NCBI GenBank assembly: GCA_024679535.1
Contig: JAIBDF010000021.1
Coordinates: 1 to 34,999 of the forward strand
Reading direction: 5' to 3'
From: Chromatiales bacterium
GTDB lineage: Bacteria; Pseudomonadota; Gammaproteobacteria; Steroidobacterales; Woeseiaceae
DNA: 34,999 bases
The notes beneath the pieces were generated by a model. That model was not told where the DNA came from, ran no database searches, and saw only the letters and a program-made list of their open reading frames with translations. Positions 17,656-27,939 of this stretch are shown here, piece after piece. Both the position numbers and the translations under genes were made by a program. Each line of letters starts with the position of its first letter. The stretch's first letter is position 1.

Positions 17656-18768
17656 TCAGCCAATGGCCTTGGGGTAGGCTCCGAGCACCTTGAACAACGA
17701 GGCGCTGTGTTCCAGATCTGCCAGGGCATCGGCAACCGGGCCCTGCTCAGCGTGACCTTCGATATCGATGAAGAACACGTAATCCCACTTACGGCGCCGC
17801 GACGGTCGTGACTCAATGCGTGTCATGCTGACTCCGTGCTTCGCCAGCGGCTGCAGCAGGCTGTGAAGCACACCAGCGCCGCCAGCCGTATCGCTGGTGG
17901 ACACCAGTAACGTGGTCTTGTCCGCACCGCTCGCAGCGAGCAAGTTGCGGCCAATGACGAGGAAGCGGGTGGCGTTGTCGGGCCGGTCTTCAATGTTATT
18001 GACCAGAATTTCGAGTTCGTACACGTCGGCCGCCACTTCCGGCCCGATGGCCGCCGTGCCGTCCTCATCTCTCGCCCGCCGGGCCCCGGCGGCATTGCTC
18101 GACATGCCAATCAGCTCAATGTGAGGCAGGTTCTCCCGGATCCAGCCGCGACACTGAGCCAGTGACTGCTCATGAGCACAGATCCGCTCGATGTTCTCGA
18201 GACCCTTCTCGCTGCCCATCAGGTGTTGTTCAATCTTGAGCTCAATTTCACCGGAAATCTTGAGTGGTGAGGTCAGGAACATATCAAGCGTGTTGTTGAC
18301 CGAGCCCTCGGTCGAATTTTCGATGGGCACCACACCAAAATCCGCGGCGCCGCATTCCACTTCCTGAAATACTTCATCGATCGTATGGAACGGCAAGGCA
18401 CGCACGGAATGGCCAAAGTGCTTGAAAACGGCGGTCTGGGTGAAGGTACCTTCGGGGCCGAGAAAACCAATCTTGAGCGGTTCCTGCTGTGCGAGGCAGG
18501 CTGACATGATCTCGCGAAAAAGCCGCAGCATTTCCTCGTCACGCATAGGACCATCGTTGCGATCCATGACTTTGCGCAAGACCTCTGCCTCGCGCTCCGG
18601 CCGATAATAATCGACGGCAGACGCCAGCTTGCCTTTGGCGATACCAACCTGCTGAGCAATTCTCGCCCGGTCGTTGATCAGGCCCTGAAGGCGCTCATCA
18701 ATCGCGTTGATGCGCTCACGAATCTCCTCGAGATCCAAATCGCCTGTCTTGTCGTCCTCACCTGCCAT
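17656..18768 (-). CDS. pheA: Bifunctional chorismate mutase / prephenate dehydratase (P-protein)
   Basis: The start is the ATG at 18768 with AGGA just upstream, giving 370 residues. An AroQ-type chorismate mutase domain (about residues 12-95, LDLEEIRERINAIDERLQGL and YYRPEREAEVLRKV) is fused to a prephenate dehydratase domain (about 98-275, GFLGPEGTFTQTA, VPIENSTEGSV, DNATRFLVIG). A C-terminal ACT domain carries the ESRPSRRRKWDYVFFID phenylalanine-sensing motif. It converts chorismate to phenylpyruvate under Phe feedback. It lies between serA (29 bp upstream) and aroA; the hisC and tyrA genes often found here in pseudomonads are absent. Confidence 0.97.
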   Translation of the reverse strand: MAGEDDKTGDLDLEEIRERINAIDERLQGLINDRARIAQQVGIAKGKLASAVDYYRPEREAEVLRKVMDRNDGPMRDEEMLRLFREIMSACLAQQEPLKIGFLGPEGTFTQTAVFKHFGHSVRALPFHTIDEVFQEVECGAADFGVVPIENSTEGSVNNTLDMFLTSPLKISGEIELKIEQHLMGSEKGLENIERICAHEQSLAQCRGWIRENLPHIELIGMSSNAAGARRARDEDGTAAIGPEVAADVYELEILVNNIEDRPDNATRFLVIGRNLLAASGADKTTLLVSTSDTAGGAGVLHSLLQPLAKHGVSMTRIESRPSRRRKWDYVFFIDIEGHAEQGPVADALADLEHSASLFKVLGAYPKAIG

Positions 18769-18797
18769 GCTATTCCTGGTAAATCCCAACAGAAATA

Positions 18798-19976
18798 TCA
18801 GGTTACAGGCTTGCCGAGATTTCGCAACGTCAGGACGCCGTCAATGGCACGCAGTTCGTCCAATAAGGCGTCGGACGGCTCGGCATTGACGTCAACGATG
18901 GTGTAGGCAACTTCACCGAACGATTTGTTCAGCAGGTCCTCAATATTTAGGCCGGCATTAGCGATACACGTCGAAATCTGGCCGACCATGTTCGGGACGT
19001 TTGCGTTCGAAACCGTGATGCGCCAGGCATCCAGGCGGGGCAACCGCGCCTGCGGGAAGTTGACAGAATTGCGAATATTGCCGTTCTCCAGGTAGTCCTT
19101 GACGTTCTCCGCCACCATGATGGCGCAGTTGGCTTCGGCCTCGCCTGTCGAAGCCCCAAGATGCGGTAAAGCGGTAACTTTCGGATGCGCTATGAGTTCC
19201 GGCGTCGGAAAGTCCGTGACGAACGCGTGCAACTTGCCACTGTCGAGGGCGGCGATCGCTGCCGCATCATTGACAATTCCACCGCGCGCGAAATTAATAA
19301 GGACGCCACCGTCATTCATAAGGGCTATGCGGTCCGCGTTGACCAGGTTCCTGGTCCCATCGACCAGGGGCACATGACAGGTGACAAAATCGGCGTGCTG
19401 GAACAGTTGATCCAGCGTCTCTTCCAACTCGACGCCGGACGATAATTGCCAGGCGTTGCGAACCGTAATTGCGGGATCGTAGCCCACAACCTTCATGCCA
19501 AGATCTAGCGCGGCGTTTGCCACGGCCACACCAATTGCGCCGAGCCCGATGACACCAAGCGTCTTGCTTGGAAGTTCAATCCCGACGAACTGCTTCTTGC
19601 CGGCCTCCACCGCTTTCTTGAGGGCGTCGCCCGTTTCGTCCAGCGTCTTTACGTACTCGCTGGCGCTGGCGAGGTTGCGTGCACCCATGAGCATACCGCC
19701 GATCACGAGCTCCTTGACAGCGTTGGCATTGGCGCCTGGCGCATTAAATACGGGTACCCCCCGAGCGGCCATCTCGTCACATGGAATGTTGTTTGTACCC
19801 GCGCCTGCCCGGCCGATTGCGGCGACTGTATCCGGGATAGCCATATCGTGCATGTTGTGCGAACGCAGCAGAATGGCATCAGGGTGTGCGATTTCAGAAG
19901 CGGCCTCGTAGCGCTCACGAGGCAGGCGCCGCAGACCTTCTACGGCAATATTATTGAGCGTCAGAATCTTGTACAT
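18798..19976 (-). CDS. serA: D-3-phosphoglycerate dehydrogenase with ACT domain
   Basis: The 392-residue protein is a short SerA. The N-terminal substrate-binding part has GRAGAGTNNIP. The NAD-binding domain has GLGAIG at residues 144-149, catalytic R231 in NFARGGIVND, and H272 in LPHLGAST. A C-terminal ACT domain (from about residue 315, ITVSNANVPNMVGQ) suggests serine feedback. It makes 3-phosphohydroxypyruvate, the substrate of SerC, whose gene ends 2 bp upstream. The two serine genes thus form an adjacent pair placed between gyrA and pheA, which is unusual because serA is normally elsewhere. Confidence 0.95.
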   Translation of the reverse strand: MYKILTLNNIAVEGLRRLPRERYEAASEIAHPDAILLRSHNMHDMAIPDTVAAIGRAGAGTNNIPCDEMAARGVPVFNAPGANANAVKELVIGGMLMGARNLASASEYVKTLDETGDALKKAVEAGKKQFVGIELPSKTLGVIGLGAIGVAVANAALDLGMKVVGYDPAITVRNAWQLSSGVELEETLDQLFQHADFVTCHVPLVDGTRNLVNADRIALMNDGGVLINFARGGIVNDAAAIAALDSGKLHAFVTDFPTPELIAHPKVTALPHLGASTGEAEANCAIMVAENVKDYLENGNIRNSVNFPQARLPRLDAWRITVSNANVPNMVGQISTCIANAGLNIEDLLNKSFGEVAYTIVDVNAEPSDALLDELRAIDGVLTLRNLGKPVT

Positions 19977-19978
19977 GA

Positions 19979-21058
19979 TTAACCGTTAGCCTTTTCAAAA
20001 TCAGCCATAAATGCGATGAGTGCGTCGACCGCTTCCTCACTAACCGCGTTATAAATAGAAGCCCGCATGCCGCCCACCGAGCGATGGCCTTTGAGATTCG
20101 TCAGGCCAGCTGCCGCCGATTCTTCCAGAAACTTCTTGTCCAGCGCGTCGTCTGCCAGGATGAACGGCACGTTCATCCGCGAGCGGCAGTCAAGCGCCAC
20201 GGGATTGCTGTAGAAATCAGACGTGTCGATGGCTGCGTAGAGTTTGCTCGATTTGCGAGCATTGATCTCCGCCATGGCTTCGACGCCCCCCTGCCGTTTC
20301 AGCCATTGGAAGACGAGATCCGCGACATACCACGCAAAGGTCGGTGGCGTATTGGTCATGGAGTCGGAATCTGCGTAGGACTTCCAGGTCATCAGGTGCG
20401 GATTGTTCGGACGCGCCCGGTCGAGGAGCTCGTTACGCACGATGACGAGCGTGATACCCGCCGGACCGATATTCTTTTGGGCGCCGGCATAAATCACTCC
20501 AAACCGGCTCACGTCGATCGGGCGAGAGAGGATATTGCTGGACATGTCTGCGACCAGCGGTACATCGCCACCAGGTACGAAGTGAAACTCGACGCCGGCA
20601 ATGGTCTCATTGGGGGTGTAATGCAGGTAGGCCGCATCATCCGAGCGCTGCCAGGACGATGCGTCCGGAATATAGGTGAACTTCCTGTCCGACGCATCAG
20701 CCGCGACGTTTACCTTGCAGAATTTTGTTGCCTCACCCGCGGCTTTCTTGCCCCAGCTGCCCGTGACGATGTAGTCGGCCGTATCGTCGTCATTCGACAG
20801 GTTCATCGGTGCCATAGCCATCTGCATCGTGGCACCGCCCTGCGGAAACAGGACGCTGTAGTCGTCGGGCACCTGCAGCAGCTCACGCAATGTAGCCTCC
20901 GCGCGTGCGGCGAGTTCCACGAAATCGGCGCTGCGGTGGCTGACTTCCATAACCGACATACCCGAACCGAGCCAGTCCGGGAGATCATTGCGAATGGTTT
21001 CGAGTACTTCGAGAGGCAGCGCGGCAGGGCCGGCGCTGAAATTGTAAACGCGTGACAT
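19979..21058 (-). CDS. serC: Phosphoserine aminotransferase
   Basis: The 359-residue protein starts with the SerC hallmark MSRVYNFSAGPAALP and contains VMEVSHRS, LFPQGGATMQ, TGSWGKKA and the PLP lysine K195 in AGAQKNIGPAG. It makes phosphoserine for serine synthesis and the analogous 4-phosphohydroxythreonine for pyridoxal phosphate. It follows gyrA by 97 bp in the conserved gyrA-serC-pheA order, and precedes serA by 2 bp. Confidence 0.97.
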   Translation of the reverse strand: MSRVYNFSAGPAALPLEVLETIRNDLPDWLGSGMSVMEVSHRSADFVELAARAEATLRELLQVPDDYSVLFPQGGATMQMAMAPMNLSNDDDTADYIVTGSWGKKAAGEATKFCKVNVAADASDRKFTYIPDASSWQRSDDAAYLHYTPNETIAGVEFHFVPGGDVPLVADMSSNILSRPIDVSRFGVIYAGAQKNIGPAGITLVIVRNELLDRARPNNPHLMTWKSYADSDSMTNTPPTFAWYVADLVFQWLKRQGGVEAMAEINARKSSKLYAAIDTSDFYSNPVALDCRSRMNVPFILADDALDKKFLEESAAAGLTNLKGHRSVGGMRASIYNAVSEEAVDALIAFMADFEKANG

Positions 21059-21155
21059 TGCGTTGGGTTTCCTGAGTGAGAGGCTTAGTCAGTGATGAGT
21101 CTGGCGCGCGTATTGTTACGATTTAATCGGAAGATTGCATTACTTACGATCGTAA

Positions 21156-23696
21156 TTATTCTTCCTCGTCCTCTATCGATTCAATACGTGCTAATCCCAC
21201 GACCCGCTGGCCACTCTCGACGCGAATCAGGCGCACGCCCTGCGTATTGCGGCCCATGACCGAAATATCGCTTACGCCGGTCCGCACCAGCGTGCCATTC
21301 GAACTGATGAGCATGATCTCATCGTCCTCGCCGACCGGGATTGCACCCACCGTTCTGCCGTTGCGATCGGTCGTCTGGATCGCGATGACCCCCTGACCGC
21401 CGCGCCCCTGAACCGGGAAGTCGTCAACTGGCGTGCGTTTGCCATAGCCGTTTTCGGTGGCCGTCAGGATGAGCCCGTCTGCGATTGTACTGAGCCCGAT
21501 TACTTCGTGGCCGTCGGGCAGCTTGATGCCGCGCACACCGGCCGCGCCGCGCCCCATGGGACGGACATCGCCCTCGGCGAAACGAATCGCCTTGCCGTGG
21601 CTCGCCACCAACAGAATCTCGGCATTGCCATCGGTAATCGCAACGTTGACCAGTTTATCCTCGCCTCGCAGATCGATGGCAATGATGCCGTTCGCGCGCG
21701 GGCGGGAAAACTGGCTCAACGGCGTCTTCTTGACGGTTCCCGCCGATGTCGCCATGAAGACGAAATGACCCTCCGCGTATTCTTTGATAGGCAGCACCGC
21801 ATTGATGCGTTCGCCTGCCTCAAGCGGCAGGAGATTCACGATGGGCTTGCCGCGGGACCCGCGACTGGCCTGCGGTACCTGGTAGACCTTCAACCAGTAG
21901 ATCTTGCCGCGGCTTGAGAAGCACAGGATCGTGTCATGAGTATTCGCCACGAACAGGTTGTCGATGAAATCCTCATCCTTGACCTTCGTCGCAGAACGCC
22001 CACGCCCGCCGCGCTTTTGCGCCTGGTAGACGTCGATAGGCTGGGCCTTGGCATAGCCGCCATGGGAAAGCGTCACCACAACCTCCTCCTGCGGGATCAG
22101 GTCTTCGACGCTAAGATCGGAGTGATCCTGCACGATTTCGGTCCGACGCTCGTCGCCAAATGTGTCCCGCACATCGGCCAGCTCGCTACGGATCACTTCA
22201 AGCAGCAGATCGGGATTGGCAAGAATATCAGAAAATTCTTTAATTTTACCTAATATCTCTTTGTATTCTTTGACAATTTTTTCCTGTTCGAGCCCCGTCA
22301 GTCGATGCAATCGGAGATCAAGAATAGCCTGGGCCTGGACTGCAGACAGACGATACTGGCCATCAATCAGGCCGCTGCCGGCATCCAGTCCGTCCGGACG
22401 CGTATCGGTCTCACCCGCACGCTCCAGCATGCCGGTCACTTCGCCAGGCTGCCACGCTCGCTCGATCAGGCCGACTTTTGCCTCAGCGGGCGAAGCAGAT
22501 GCCTTGATCAGCGCGATGACATCATCGATGTTTGCCAGCGCGACGGTCTGCCCTTCCAGGACGTGGGCCCGATCGCGCGCCTTGCGCAGATCGAAGATAG
22601 TCCGGCGTGTGACGACTTCGCGGCGATGAGACAGGAATGCTTCGAGAACCTGCTTGAGGTTCAGGAGCTTTGGCTGCCCTTCGTGCAAGGCCACCATATT
22701 GATGCCGAAGACGCTCTGCATCGGTGTCTGCTTGTAGAGGTTGTTCAGCACGACGTCGCTGACCTCGCCTTGTTTCAGCTCAATCACAATACGCATGCCG
22801 TCCTTATCGGACTCATCACGCAACTCGCTAATGCCCTCGATGCGCTTCTCGCGCACGAGGTCGGCGATTTTTTCGATCAGCCGCGCCTTGTTAACCTGGA
22901 ACGGCAGCTCCGTGACGATAATCGCTTCCTTGCCACGCTTGTTGATAACCTCGACTTCGGTACGGGCTCGTATATGCACACGACCTCGGCCGGTACGGTA
23001 CGCCGAGTAAATGCCCTGGGCGCCGTTAATAATGCCGGCCGTCGGGAAGTCGGGCCCTGGCATGTGCTCCATGAGTTCCGGTACATCAATCTCGGGGTTT
23101 TCAATCAGCGCGAGGCAGGCGCTGATCACCTCATTGAGGTTGTGTGGCGGAATATTGGTCGCCATACCGACCGCGATACCCGACGAGCCATTGACCAGCA
23201 GGTTCGGGATTCGCGTCGGCATCACCGACGGCTCGCTCTCGGAGCCATCGTAGTTTTCTACGAAATCGACCGTCTCCTTATCGATGTCGGCCAGCAACTC
23301 ATGAGCCACCTTGGCCATGCGCACCTCGGTATAACGCATGGCTGCCGGCGAGTCGCCGTCAACCGAGCCGAAGTTACCCTGCCCGTCGACCAGCATGTAC
23401 CGCATCGAAAACGGCTGTGCCATACGAACGATCGTATCGTAGACCGCCGAGTCGCCATGCGGATGGTATTTACCGATGACGTCACCAACCACGCGGGCCG
23501 ATTTCTTGTAGGGCTTGTTGAAGTCGTTGCCCAGCACGCGCATGGCGTGGAGAACCCGTCGATGGACCGGTTTAAGGCCGTCGCGGACGTCGGGCAAGGC
23601 ACGGCCGACGATGACGCTCATCGCATAGTCGAGATAGGACTGCTGCATCTCCTCTTCGAGGCTGACTGACAACAATTCCTGGGCAACTTCAGACAT
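21156..23696 (-). CDS. gyrA: DNA gyrase subunit A
   Basis: The start is ATG 23696 ([12 protein letters not shown]) with AGGA 4 nt upstream, giving 846 residues against 875 in E. coli. Residue numbering matches E. coli: catalytic Tyr122 in AMRYTEVR, and quinolone-determining positions Ser83 and Asp87 in [14 protein letters not shown], both the sensitive type. The GyrA box QKRGGRG is present ahead of the six-bladed C-terminal DNA-wrapping domain. The acidic tail is EDEEE. Gyrase introduces negative supercoils. The mRNA leader has a strong inverted repeat. A 12-bp palindrome TTACGATCGTAA (21144-21155) directly follows the stop codon. Confidence 0.98.
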   Translation of the reverse strand: MSEVAQELLSVSLEEEMQQSYLDYAMSVIVGRALPDVRDGLKPVHRRVLHAMRVLGNDFNKPYKKSARVVGDVIGKYHPHGDSAVYDTIVRMAQPFSMRYMLVDGQGNFGSVDGDSPAAMRYTEVRMAKVAHELLADIDKETVDFVENYDGSESEPSVMPTRIPNLLVNGSSGIAVGMATNIPPHNLNEVISACLALIENPEIDVPELMEHMPGPDFPTAGIINGAQGIYSAYRTGRGRVHIRARTEVEVINKRGKEAIIVTELPFQVNKARLIEKIADLVREKRIEGISELRDESDKDGMRIVIELKQGEVSDVVLNNLYKQTPMQSVFGINMVALHEGQPKLLNLKQVLEAFLSHRREVVTRRTIFDLRKARDRAHVLEGQTVALANIDDVIALIKASASPAEAKVGLIERAWQPGEVTGMLERAGETDTRPDGLDAGSGLIDGQYRLSAVQAQAILDLRLHRLTGLEQEKIVKEYKEILGKIKEFSDILANPDLLLEVIRSELADVRDTFGDERRTEIVQDHSDLSVEDLIPQEEVVVTLSHGGYAKAQPIDVYQAQKRGGRGRSATKVKDEDFIDNLFVANTHDTILCFSSRGKIYWLKVYQVPQASRGSRGKPIVNLLPLEAGERINAVLPIKEYAEGHFVFMATSAGTVKKTPLSQFSRPRANGIIAIDLRGEDKLVNVAITDGNAEILLVASHGKAIRFAEGDVRPMGRGAAGVRGIKLPDGHEVIGLSTIADGLILTATENGYGKRTPVDDFPVQGRGGQGVIAIQTTDRNGRTVGAIPVGEDDEIMLISSNGTLVRTGVSDISVMGRNTQGVRLIRVESGQRVVGLARIESIEDEEE

Positions 23697-23713
23697 ATTT
23701 TCCTGCTTCTTAT

Positions 23714-23785
23714 GCTCAAAATCCGAGTGCGGCCCCGCCCCGAATAAGGCGGAATCCAAAGATCAAATTTGTTCGGATTTTGAGC
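23714..23785 (-). repeat. 13-bp perfect inverted repeat in the gyrA leader
   Basis: GCTCAAAATCCGA (23714-23726) and TCGGATTTTGAGC (23773-23785) are exact reverse complements 46 bp apart. In the gyrA mRNA they would form a 13-bp stem enclosing a second GC-rich hairpin (CCGCC pairing with GGCGG), ending 18 nt before the start codon and leaving the AGGA Shine-Dalgarno free. As DNA it could extrude a cruciform under negative supercoiling. Confidence 0.7.
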
Positions 23786-23802
23786 GATTTGACTGGAACC
23801 AA

Positions 23803-23808
23803 ATAATA
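23803..23808 (-). promoter_or_regulatory. Extended -10 element, probable gyrA promoter
   Basis: On the minus strand TGG-TATTAT forms an extended -10 (TGnTATTAT), with no good -35 at 16-18 bp. Transcription would start near 23796, about 100 nt before the gyrA ATG, so that the whole inverted repeat falls in the untranslated leader. Confidence 0.45.
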
Positions 23809-23905
23809 CCACAATCGGGCCCGAAACAGCAGTATTTGAGGTTGCCAAAAACGCCTGAAACGCAAGGCTGGCGCTACCCTGTACGATGCGTATACTGCGG
23901 CGACT

Positions 23906-25237
23906 ATGCAGCACTGTGACACCCTTATCGTACCGCGCTGGTGCGTCCCCGTAGAGCCCGCCGTTAAGGTCCTCGAGGGCCACGCTGTGGCCATCACCGA
24001 CGGGCGTGTAGCGGCCGTACTGCCACTCGAGCAAGCCAAGACCAGGTTTCAGCCCAGCGTGCTCGTGGAGCGGCCCGATCACGTGCTTATTCCCGGTCTG
24101 ATCAATGCCCACACACATGCCGCGATGACACTGTTTCGTGGCCTCGCTGACGATATGCCGCTGGAGGCATGGCTGCATGAGGGCATCTGGCCGGCAGAAC
24201 GTCGCTGGGTGAGTGCGGAAATGGTTCGCGACGGCACAGAGCTCGCTATTGCCGAGATGATTCGCGGCGGCATCACCTGCTTCAGCGACCAGTATTTCTA
24301 CCCGGAAATCGTCGCTGAGGCCGCCGTAGACCTGTCCATGAGGGCTGTGGTGGCCACGCCCGTTGTCGATTTCCGGACGGGCTGGGCCAACAACGCTGCG
24401 GAGTACCTGCAGAAGGCGGCGGACCTGGTCCATGACCCCTATGCCGATCACCCGCTGGTTACGACCGCATTTGCACCGCATTCCACATTCGCCCTGTCCG
24501 ATGAATCATTTGGGGAGTTGCGGGTGCTGGCCGATCAACTCGATGTGCGCGTCCAGATTCATCTGCATGAAACAGCCGCAGAGGTCGAGATCTCATTGCG
24601 CGATACCGGCAAGCGCCCCTACGAACGACTCCTTGACGCAGGACTCGTCAATCGTTCGCTACTGGCCGTGCACGCGGTCCATATGGACGATGAGGAAATC
24701 GCCCGCTTCGCCGAGGCCGGCGTCAGCGTGGCGCATTGTCCGAATTCGAATCTCAAACTTGCCAGCGGTATTGCACCCATTGCCAAGTACCGGCGCGCCG
24801 GCCTGACTGTGGCAATCGGTACCGACGGCGCTGCAAGCAACAATATGCTCGACATGTTCTCCGAAATGCGGACGGCCGCCCTGCTCGCCAAAGCCACGGC
24901 GAATGACGCATCGGCCGTCACCGCCGACGAGGCATTGCACATGGCGACCCTGGGCGGGGCTATGGCTCTGGGCCTTGAAAGCTCAATCGGATCGATAGAG
25001 ACCGGAAAATGGGCCGACCTCGCCTGTGTGAATCTGCGCACGCTCAACAGCCAGCCGATCTACGATGTCGTGTCGCAGCTCGTGTATGCATCGCGCTGCG
25101 ACCAGGTGGCGGATGTCTGGATCGCTGGCCGCCGGCATCTGGAAAATGGTCAATTTGTCCACATTGATTCGGATGGACTTCTGGCACGCGGTAATGAATG
25201 GCGAGACCGCATGTCGGAAACCGGCGAAGTACAATAG
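23906..25237 (+). CDS. mtaD: 5'-methylthioadenosine / S-adenosylhomocysteine deaminase-type amidohydrolase
   Basis: The 443-residue protein belongs to the TRZ/ATZ amidohydrolases. Metal ligands are in place: H69 and H71 in NAHTHAAM, H219 and E222 in HLHETAAE, H256 in [10 protein letters not shown], and D307 in GTDGAASNN. These features match MTA/SAH/5'-deoxyadenosine deaminases, and the pseudomonad homologue in front of ubiG is an MTA deaminase. It would deaminate adenosine moieties left by SAM-using enzymes; exact substrate is inference. No Shine-Dalgarno is visible, and a TATACT box lies only 9 nt before the ATG, so the mRNA may be nearly leaderless. ubiG follows after 8 bp. Confidence 0.85.
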   Translation: MQHCDTLIVPRWCVPVEPAVKVLEGHAVAITDGRVAAVLPLEQAKTRFQPSVLVERPDHVLIPGLINAHTHAAMTLFRGLADDMPLEAWLHEGIWPAERRWVSAEMVRDGTELAIAEMIRGGITCFSDQYFYPEIVAEAAVDLSMRAVVATPVVDFRTGWANNAAEYLQKAADLVHDPYADHPLVTTAFAPHSTFALSDESFGELRVLADQLDVRVQIHLHETAAEVEISLRDTGKRPYERLLDAGLVNRSLLAVHAVHMDDEEIARFAEAGVSVAHCPNSNLKLASGIAPIAKYRRAGLTVAIGTDGAASNNMLDMFSEMRTAALLAKATANDASAVTADEALHMATLGGAMALGLESSIGSIETGKWADLACVNLRTLNSQPIYDVVSQLVYASRCDQVADVWIAGRRHLENGQFVHIDSDGLLARGNEWRDRMSETGEVQ

Positions 25238-25245
25238 GAGCCACC

Positions 25246-25965
25246 ATGAGTACGACAGCAACGGACAATGTCGATCCGGCAGAACTGGCAAAATTCAATG
25301 CGCTGGCATCTCGCTGGTGGGATCCTGAGGGTGAATTCGGTGCGTTGCATGAGATCAACCCATTACGACTCGACTGGATACGGGAGCACGTCAAGCTTGC
25401 CGGCAGCAAAGCTCTCGATATCGGCTGCGGAGGCGGCATCCTCGCCGAGTCGATGTCGGCGTGTAAAGCAACGGTTACCGGCATCGACATGGCTGAGGCG
25501 CCGCTGGCCGTTGCCCGCCTTCACCAGCATGAGTCGGGCGTCGACGTCGACTACCGGCGGTCGACAGCAGAGTCACTGGCCGCGAAAGAGCCTGCGCAGT
25601 ACGACGTCGTCACCTGTCTCGAAATGCTCGAGCACGTACCGGATCCCTCACAGGTCATTCGATCATGTGCAGAGCTCGTAAAGCCGGGTGGTCATGTCTT
25701 TTTTTCGACGATCAATCGCAATCCGAAAGCGTTCCTGTTCGCGATCGTCGGCGGGGAATACATCCTGAATCTCTTGCCAAAAGGCACACATGAGTACGAC
25801 AAGTTCATTCGTCCGTCCGAGTTGGAGCAATGGGCACGCGAAGCGGGACTGGAATTTCAGACCAGTATCGGCATGCACTACAACCCGCTAACCAAGGCGT
25901 ATTCGCTCGGATCCAATCTGGACGTCAATTACCTGATGCATTACCAGCGATCCACGGGTGAGTGA
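25246..25965 (+). CDS. ubiG: Ubiquinone biosynthesis O-methyltransferase
   Basis: The ATG at 25246 ([10 protein letters not shown]) has AGGAG 5 nt upstream, giving 239 residues; a longer frame begins inside mtaD and is rejected. SAM-binding motif I is [13 protein letters not shown] (about residues 56-68). The UbiG signature is clear: [25 protein letters not shown] at the start, EMLEHVPDP, and [19 protein letters not shown]. It performs both O-methylations of ubiquinone synthesis at the inner membrane and releases SAH, a likely substrate of the neighbouring deaminase. mupP begins 8 bp before its stop. Confidence 0.97.
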   Translation: MSTTATDNVDPAELAKFNALASRWWDPEGEFGALHEINPLRLDWIREHVKLAGSKALDIGCGGGILAESMSACKATVTGIDMAEAPLAVARLHQHESGVDVDYRRSTAESLAAKEPAQYDVVTCLEMLEHVPDPSQVIRSCAELVKPGGHVFFSTINRNPKAFLFAIVGGEYILNLLPKGTHEYDKFIRPSELEQWAREAGLEFQTSIGMHYNPLTKAYSLGSNLDVNYLMHYQRSTGE

Positions 25966-26656
25966 CCTTACGCAGATGCGGGACGGCTATTTCAATGCCG
26001 TGCTGTTTGACCTCGACGGGACGCTCGTAGACACGGCTCCGGACATGGTCGCCGTCCTGCAGGCCATGCAGACCTCCTACGGACTGGCACCGGTCGACTA
26101 TCAGCAGGGACGCTCCCAGGTATCAAATGGTGCCATCGGCCTCTTGAGTCTGGGCTTTCCCGAGCATGAATTTTCCTATGGCGACGATATGCACATGGAG
26201 TACCTGGAACGTTACGCCGAAACGCTCTGCGAAGACTCGCTGGTGTTCGCGGGCGTCGACACCCTGCTCGATCATCTCGATGATGCAGGATGCCCGTGGG
26301 GCGTGGTAACCAACAAGCCAGAGCATTTAACCGGCCCCCTGCTTGAAGCGCTGGGACTGGCAGCACGCAGTGCATGCACCGTGAGCGGCGATTCCCTGCC
26401 CGTTAGAAAGCCGGATCCTGCGCCACTTCTGCTCGCCTGTGACATGGCCGGGGTCGACGCATACCGCGCCATCTATGTGGGCGATGCCGCGCGGGATATC
26501 GAGGCAGGACTGCGTGCCGGAATGAGTACTATTGCCGCCGGATACGGCTACATCACCGAGGATGACGACCCACGTGAATGGGGTGCCGACATAATCGTTG
26601 CGGATGCCGAAGAACTTGCCGAAATCGTCCTCAAAGCGGTTAACCTCGAGTCCTGA
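25958..26656 (+). CDS. mupP: N-acetylmuramic acid 6-phosphate phosphatase / phosphoglycolate-type HAD
   Basis: The 232-residue HAD hydrolase has motif [10 protein letters not shown] with D18 and D20, motif II VVTNK, the motif III lysine in RKPDP, and motif [13 protein letters not shown]. By sequence alone it could be Gph. The position directly after ubiG and before yciK is that of pseudomonad MupP, which dephosphorylates MurNAc-6P in cell-wall recycling, so that call is preferred. The GTG at 25958 overlaps ubiG by 8 bp; ATG at 25976 is an alternative start six codons in. The stop overlaps the rmuC start as TGATG. Confidence 0.85.
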   Translation: MSDLTQMRDGYFNAVLFDLDGTLVDTAPDMVAVLQAMQTSYGLAPVDYQQGRSQVSNGAIGLLSLGFPEHEFSYGDDMHMEYLERYAETLCEDSLVFAGVDTLLDHLDDAGCPWGVVTNKPEHLTGPLLEALGLAARSACTVSGDSLPVRKPDPAPLLLACDMAGVDAYRAIYVGDAARDIEAGLRAGMSTIAAGYGYITEDDDPREWGADIIVADAEELAEIVLKAVNLES

Positions 26657-27939
26657 TGATTTCCGTCTCGCTTGATCCTGTCTACATCAACGTAGGACTG
26701 CCGGCTCTCGGCATTGGCGTATTAATTGGTCTGCTCATCATGTGGCTGGTCGCTCGCAACCGTCGCAATACGTTACTTGGCGAACTCGCCGACGCCGCTG
26801 CCAGCCTGAAGAACCAGGAAGCGATCCAGGCCGAACGGGAAGCCGCATTCGAACTTGCCAACGCAAAACTCACCCAGGCGTTTGCTGATATTTCGAATCG
26901 TTCGCTGCGCGCCAATAGCGATACGTTTCTGAAGCTGGCCGAGCAAAACCTCGAGACACGGCAGGCAAAAGTCGAAAGCGATTTCGAAAAACGCGAGAAA
27001 GCAGTCGAGGAACTGGTCAAGCCTATCCAGGACGCGCTGCACGCCTCACACAAACAGATTTCGGATCTCGAGAAGGCGCGCAGCGAGGCCTACGGCGGCA
27101 TCAGAAGCCAGCTTGAATCCATGCAAATCAACCAGAAGTCGCTGACCCAGGAAACACAGAATCTGGTTAAAGCGTTGCGCCGCCCAGAGGTACGCGGTCA
27201 GTGGGGTGAGATCACACTGCGGCGGTTGGTCGAACTTGCCGGCATGGTTGAGCATTGCGACTTCGTTGAGCAGTTACACACCGTCGCTAGCGACCAGACC
27301 ATCCGGCCCGACATGATTGTCAATATGCCGGACCATCGTCAGCTCGTCGTCGACGTCAAGACGCCGCTGGACGCCTACCTCTCGGCAGTCGAAGCTGAAG
27401 ACGATGCGCAGCGCAAGCTCGGCCTGGAGCGCCACGCCAAGAACGTGCGGGCTCACATCAGGATGCTGTCGTCCAAGGCTTACTGGAAGCAGTTCGACGA
27501 AAGCCCGGAGTTTGTCATTCTGTTTATTCCGGGGGACCAGTTCCTGAGCGCGGCCCTTGCCGAGGAACCGGACCTCATCGAATATGCACTTTCCGAGCAG
27601 ATCATCCTCGCGACGCCGACCAGCTTTGTCGCGTTGTTAAAGGCCGTTGCTTACGGCTGGCGCCAGCTCGCACTGGCAGATAATGCCAAGGAAATCCGCG
27701 TGCTGGCTGAAGACCTTTACAGTCGCCTGGGCACCTTTGTGACACATATGAATCGGGTCGGCCGCCAACTCGCAAGCAGCGTCGAACATTACAATAAGGC
27801 CGTCGGCTCGCTCGAACGTAAGGTATTGCCGGGCGCACGCAAATTTACGGAGCTCGGTGTTCACGGCAAACAAGAAATTGAGAAGCTGGATTCGCTGGAA
27901 CCCGTTCCGCGGACCATGATTGAAGGAAACGACACTTGA
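26656..27939 (+). CDS. rmuC: DNA recombination protein RmuC
   Basis: The 427-residue protein has one N-terminal membrane helix (about residues 9-31, VGLPALGIGVLIGLLIMWLV), a long coiled coil (about 40-165, rich in Ala, Glu and Lys), and the RmuC core with LRRPEVRGQWGEITLRRLVELAGM, DVKTPLDAYL and FIPGDQFLSAAL. RmuC limits inversion of short repeats and resembles endonuclease-fold proteins; its biochemical role is not settled. The start ATG overlaps the mupP stop and the gene ends in a 4-bp overlap with yciK, so it is firmly inside this operon. In E. coli rmuC also lies next to a ubiquinone gene (ubiE). Confidence 0.95.
   Translation: MISVSLDPVYINVGLPALGIGVLIGLLIMWLVARNRRNTLLGELADAAASLKNQEAIQAEREAAFELANAKLTQAFADISNRSLRANSDTFLKLAEQNLETRQAKVESDFEKREKAVEELVKPIQDALHASHKQISDLEKARSEAYGGIRSQLESMQINQKSLTQETQNLVKALRRPEVRGQWGEITLRRLVELAGMVEHCDFVEQLHTVASDQTIRPDMIVNMPDHRQLVVDVKTPLDAYLSAVEAEDDAQRKLGLERHAKNVRAHIRMLSSKAYWKQFDESPEFVILFIPGDQFLSAALAEEPDLIEYALSEQIILATPTSFVALLKAVAYGWRQLALADNAKEIRVLAEDLYSRLGTFVTHMNRVGRQLASSVEHYNKAVGSLERKVLPGARKFTELGVHGKQEIEKLDSLEPVPRTMIEGNDT

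Noticed and set aside
22305..23669. 454-codon open frame on the plus strand opposite gyrA
   Set aside because: It lies wholly antisense to an unmistakable gyrA; its product is a His/Arg/Asp-rich shadow with no recognisable motif.
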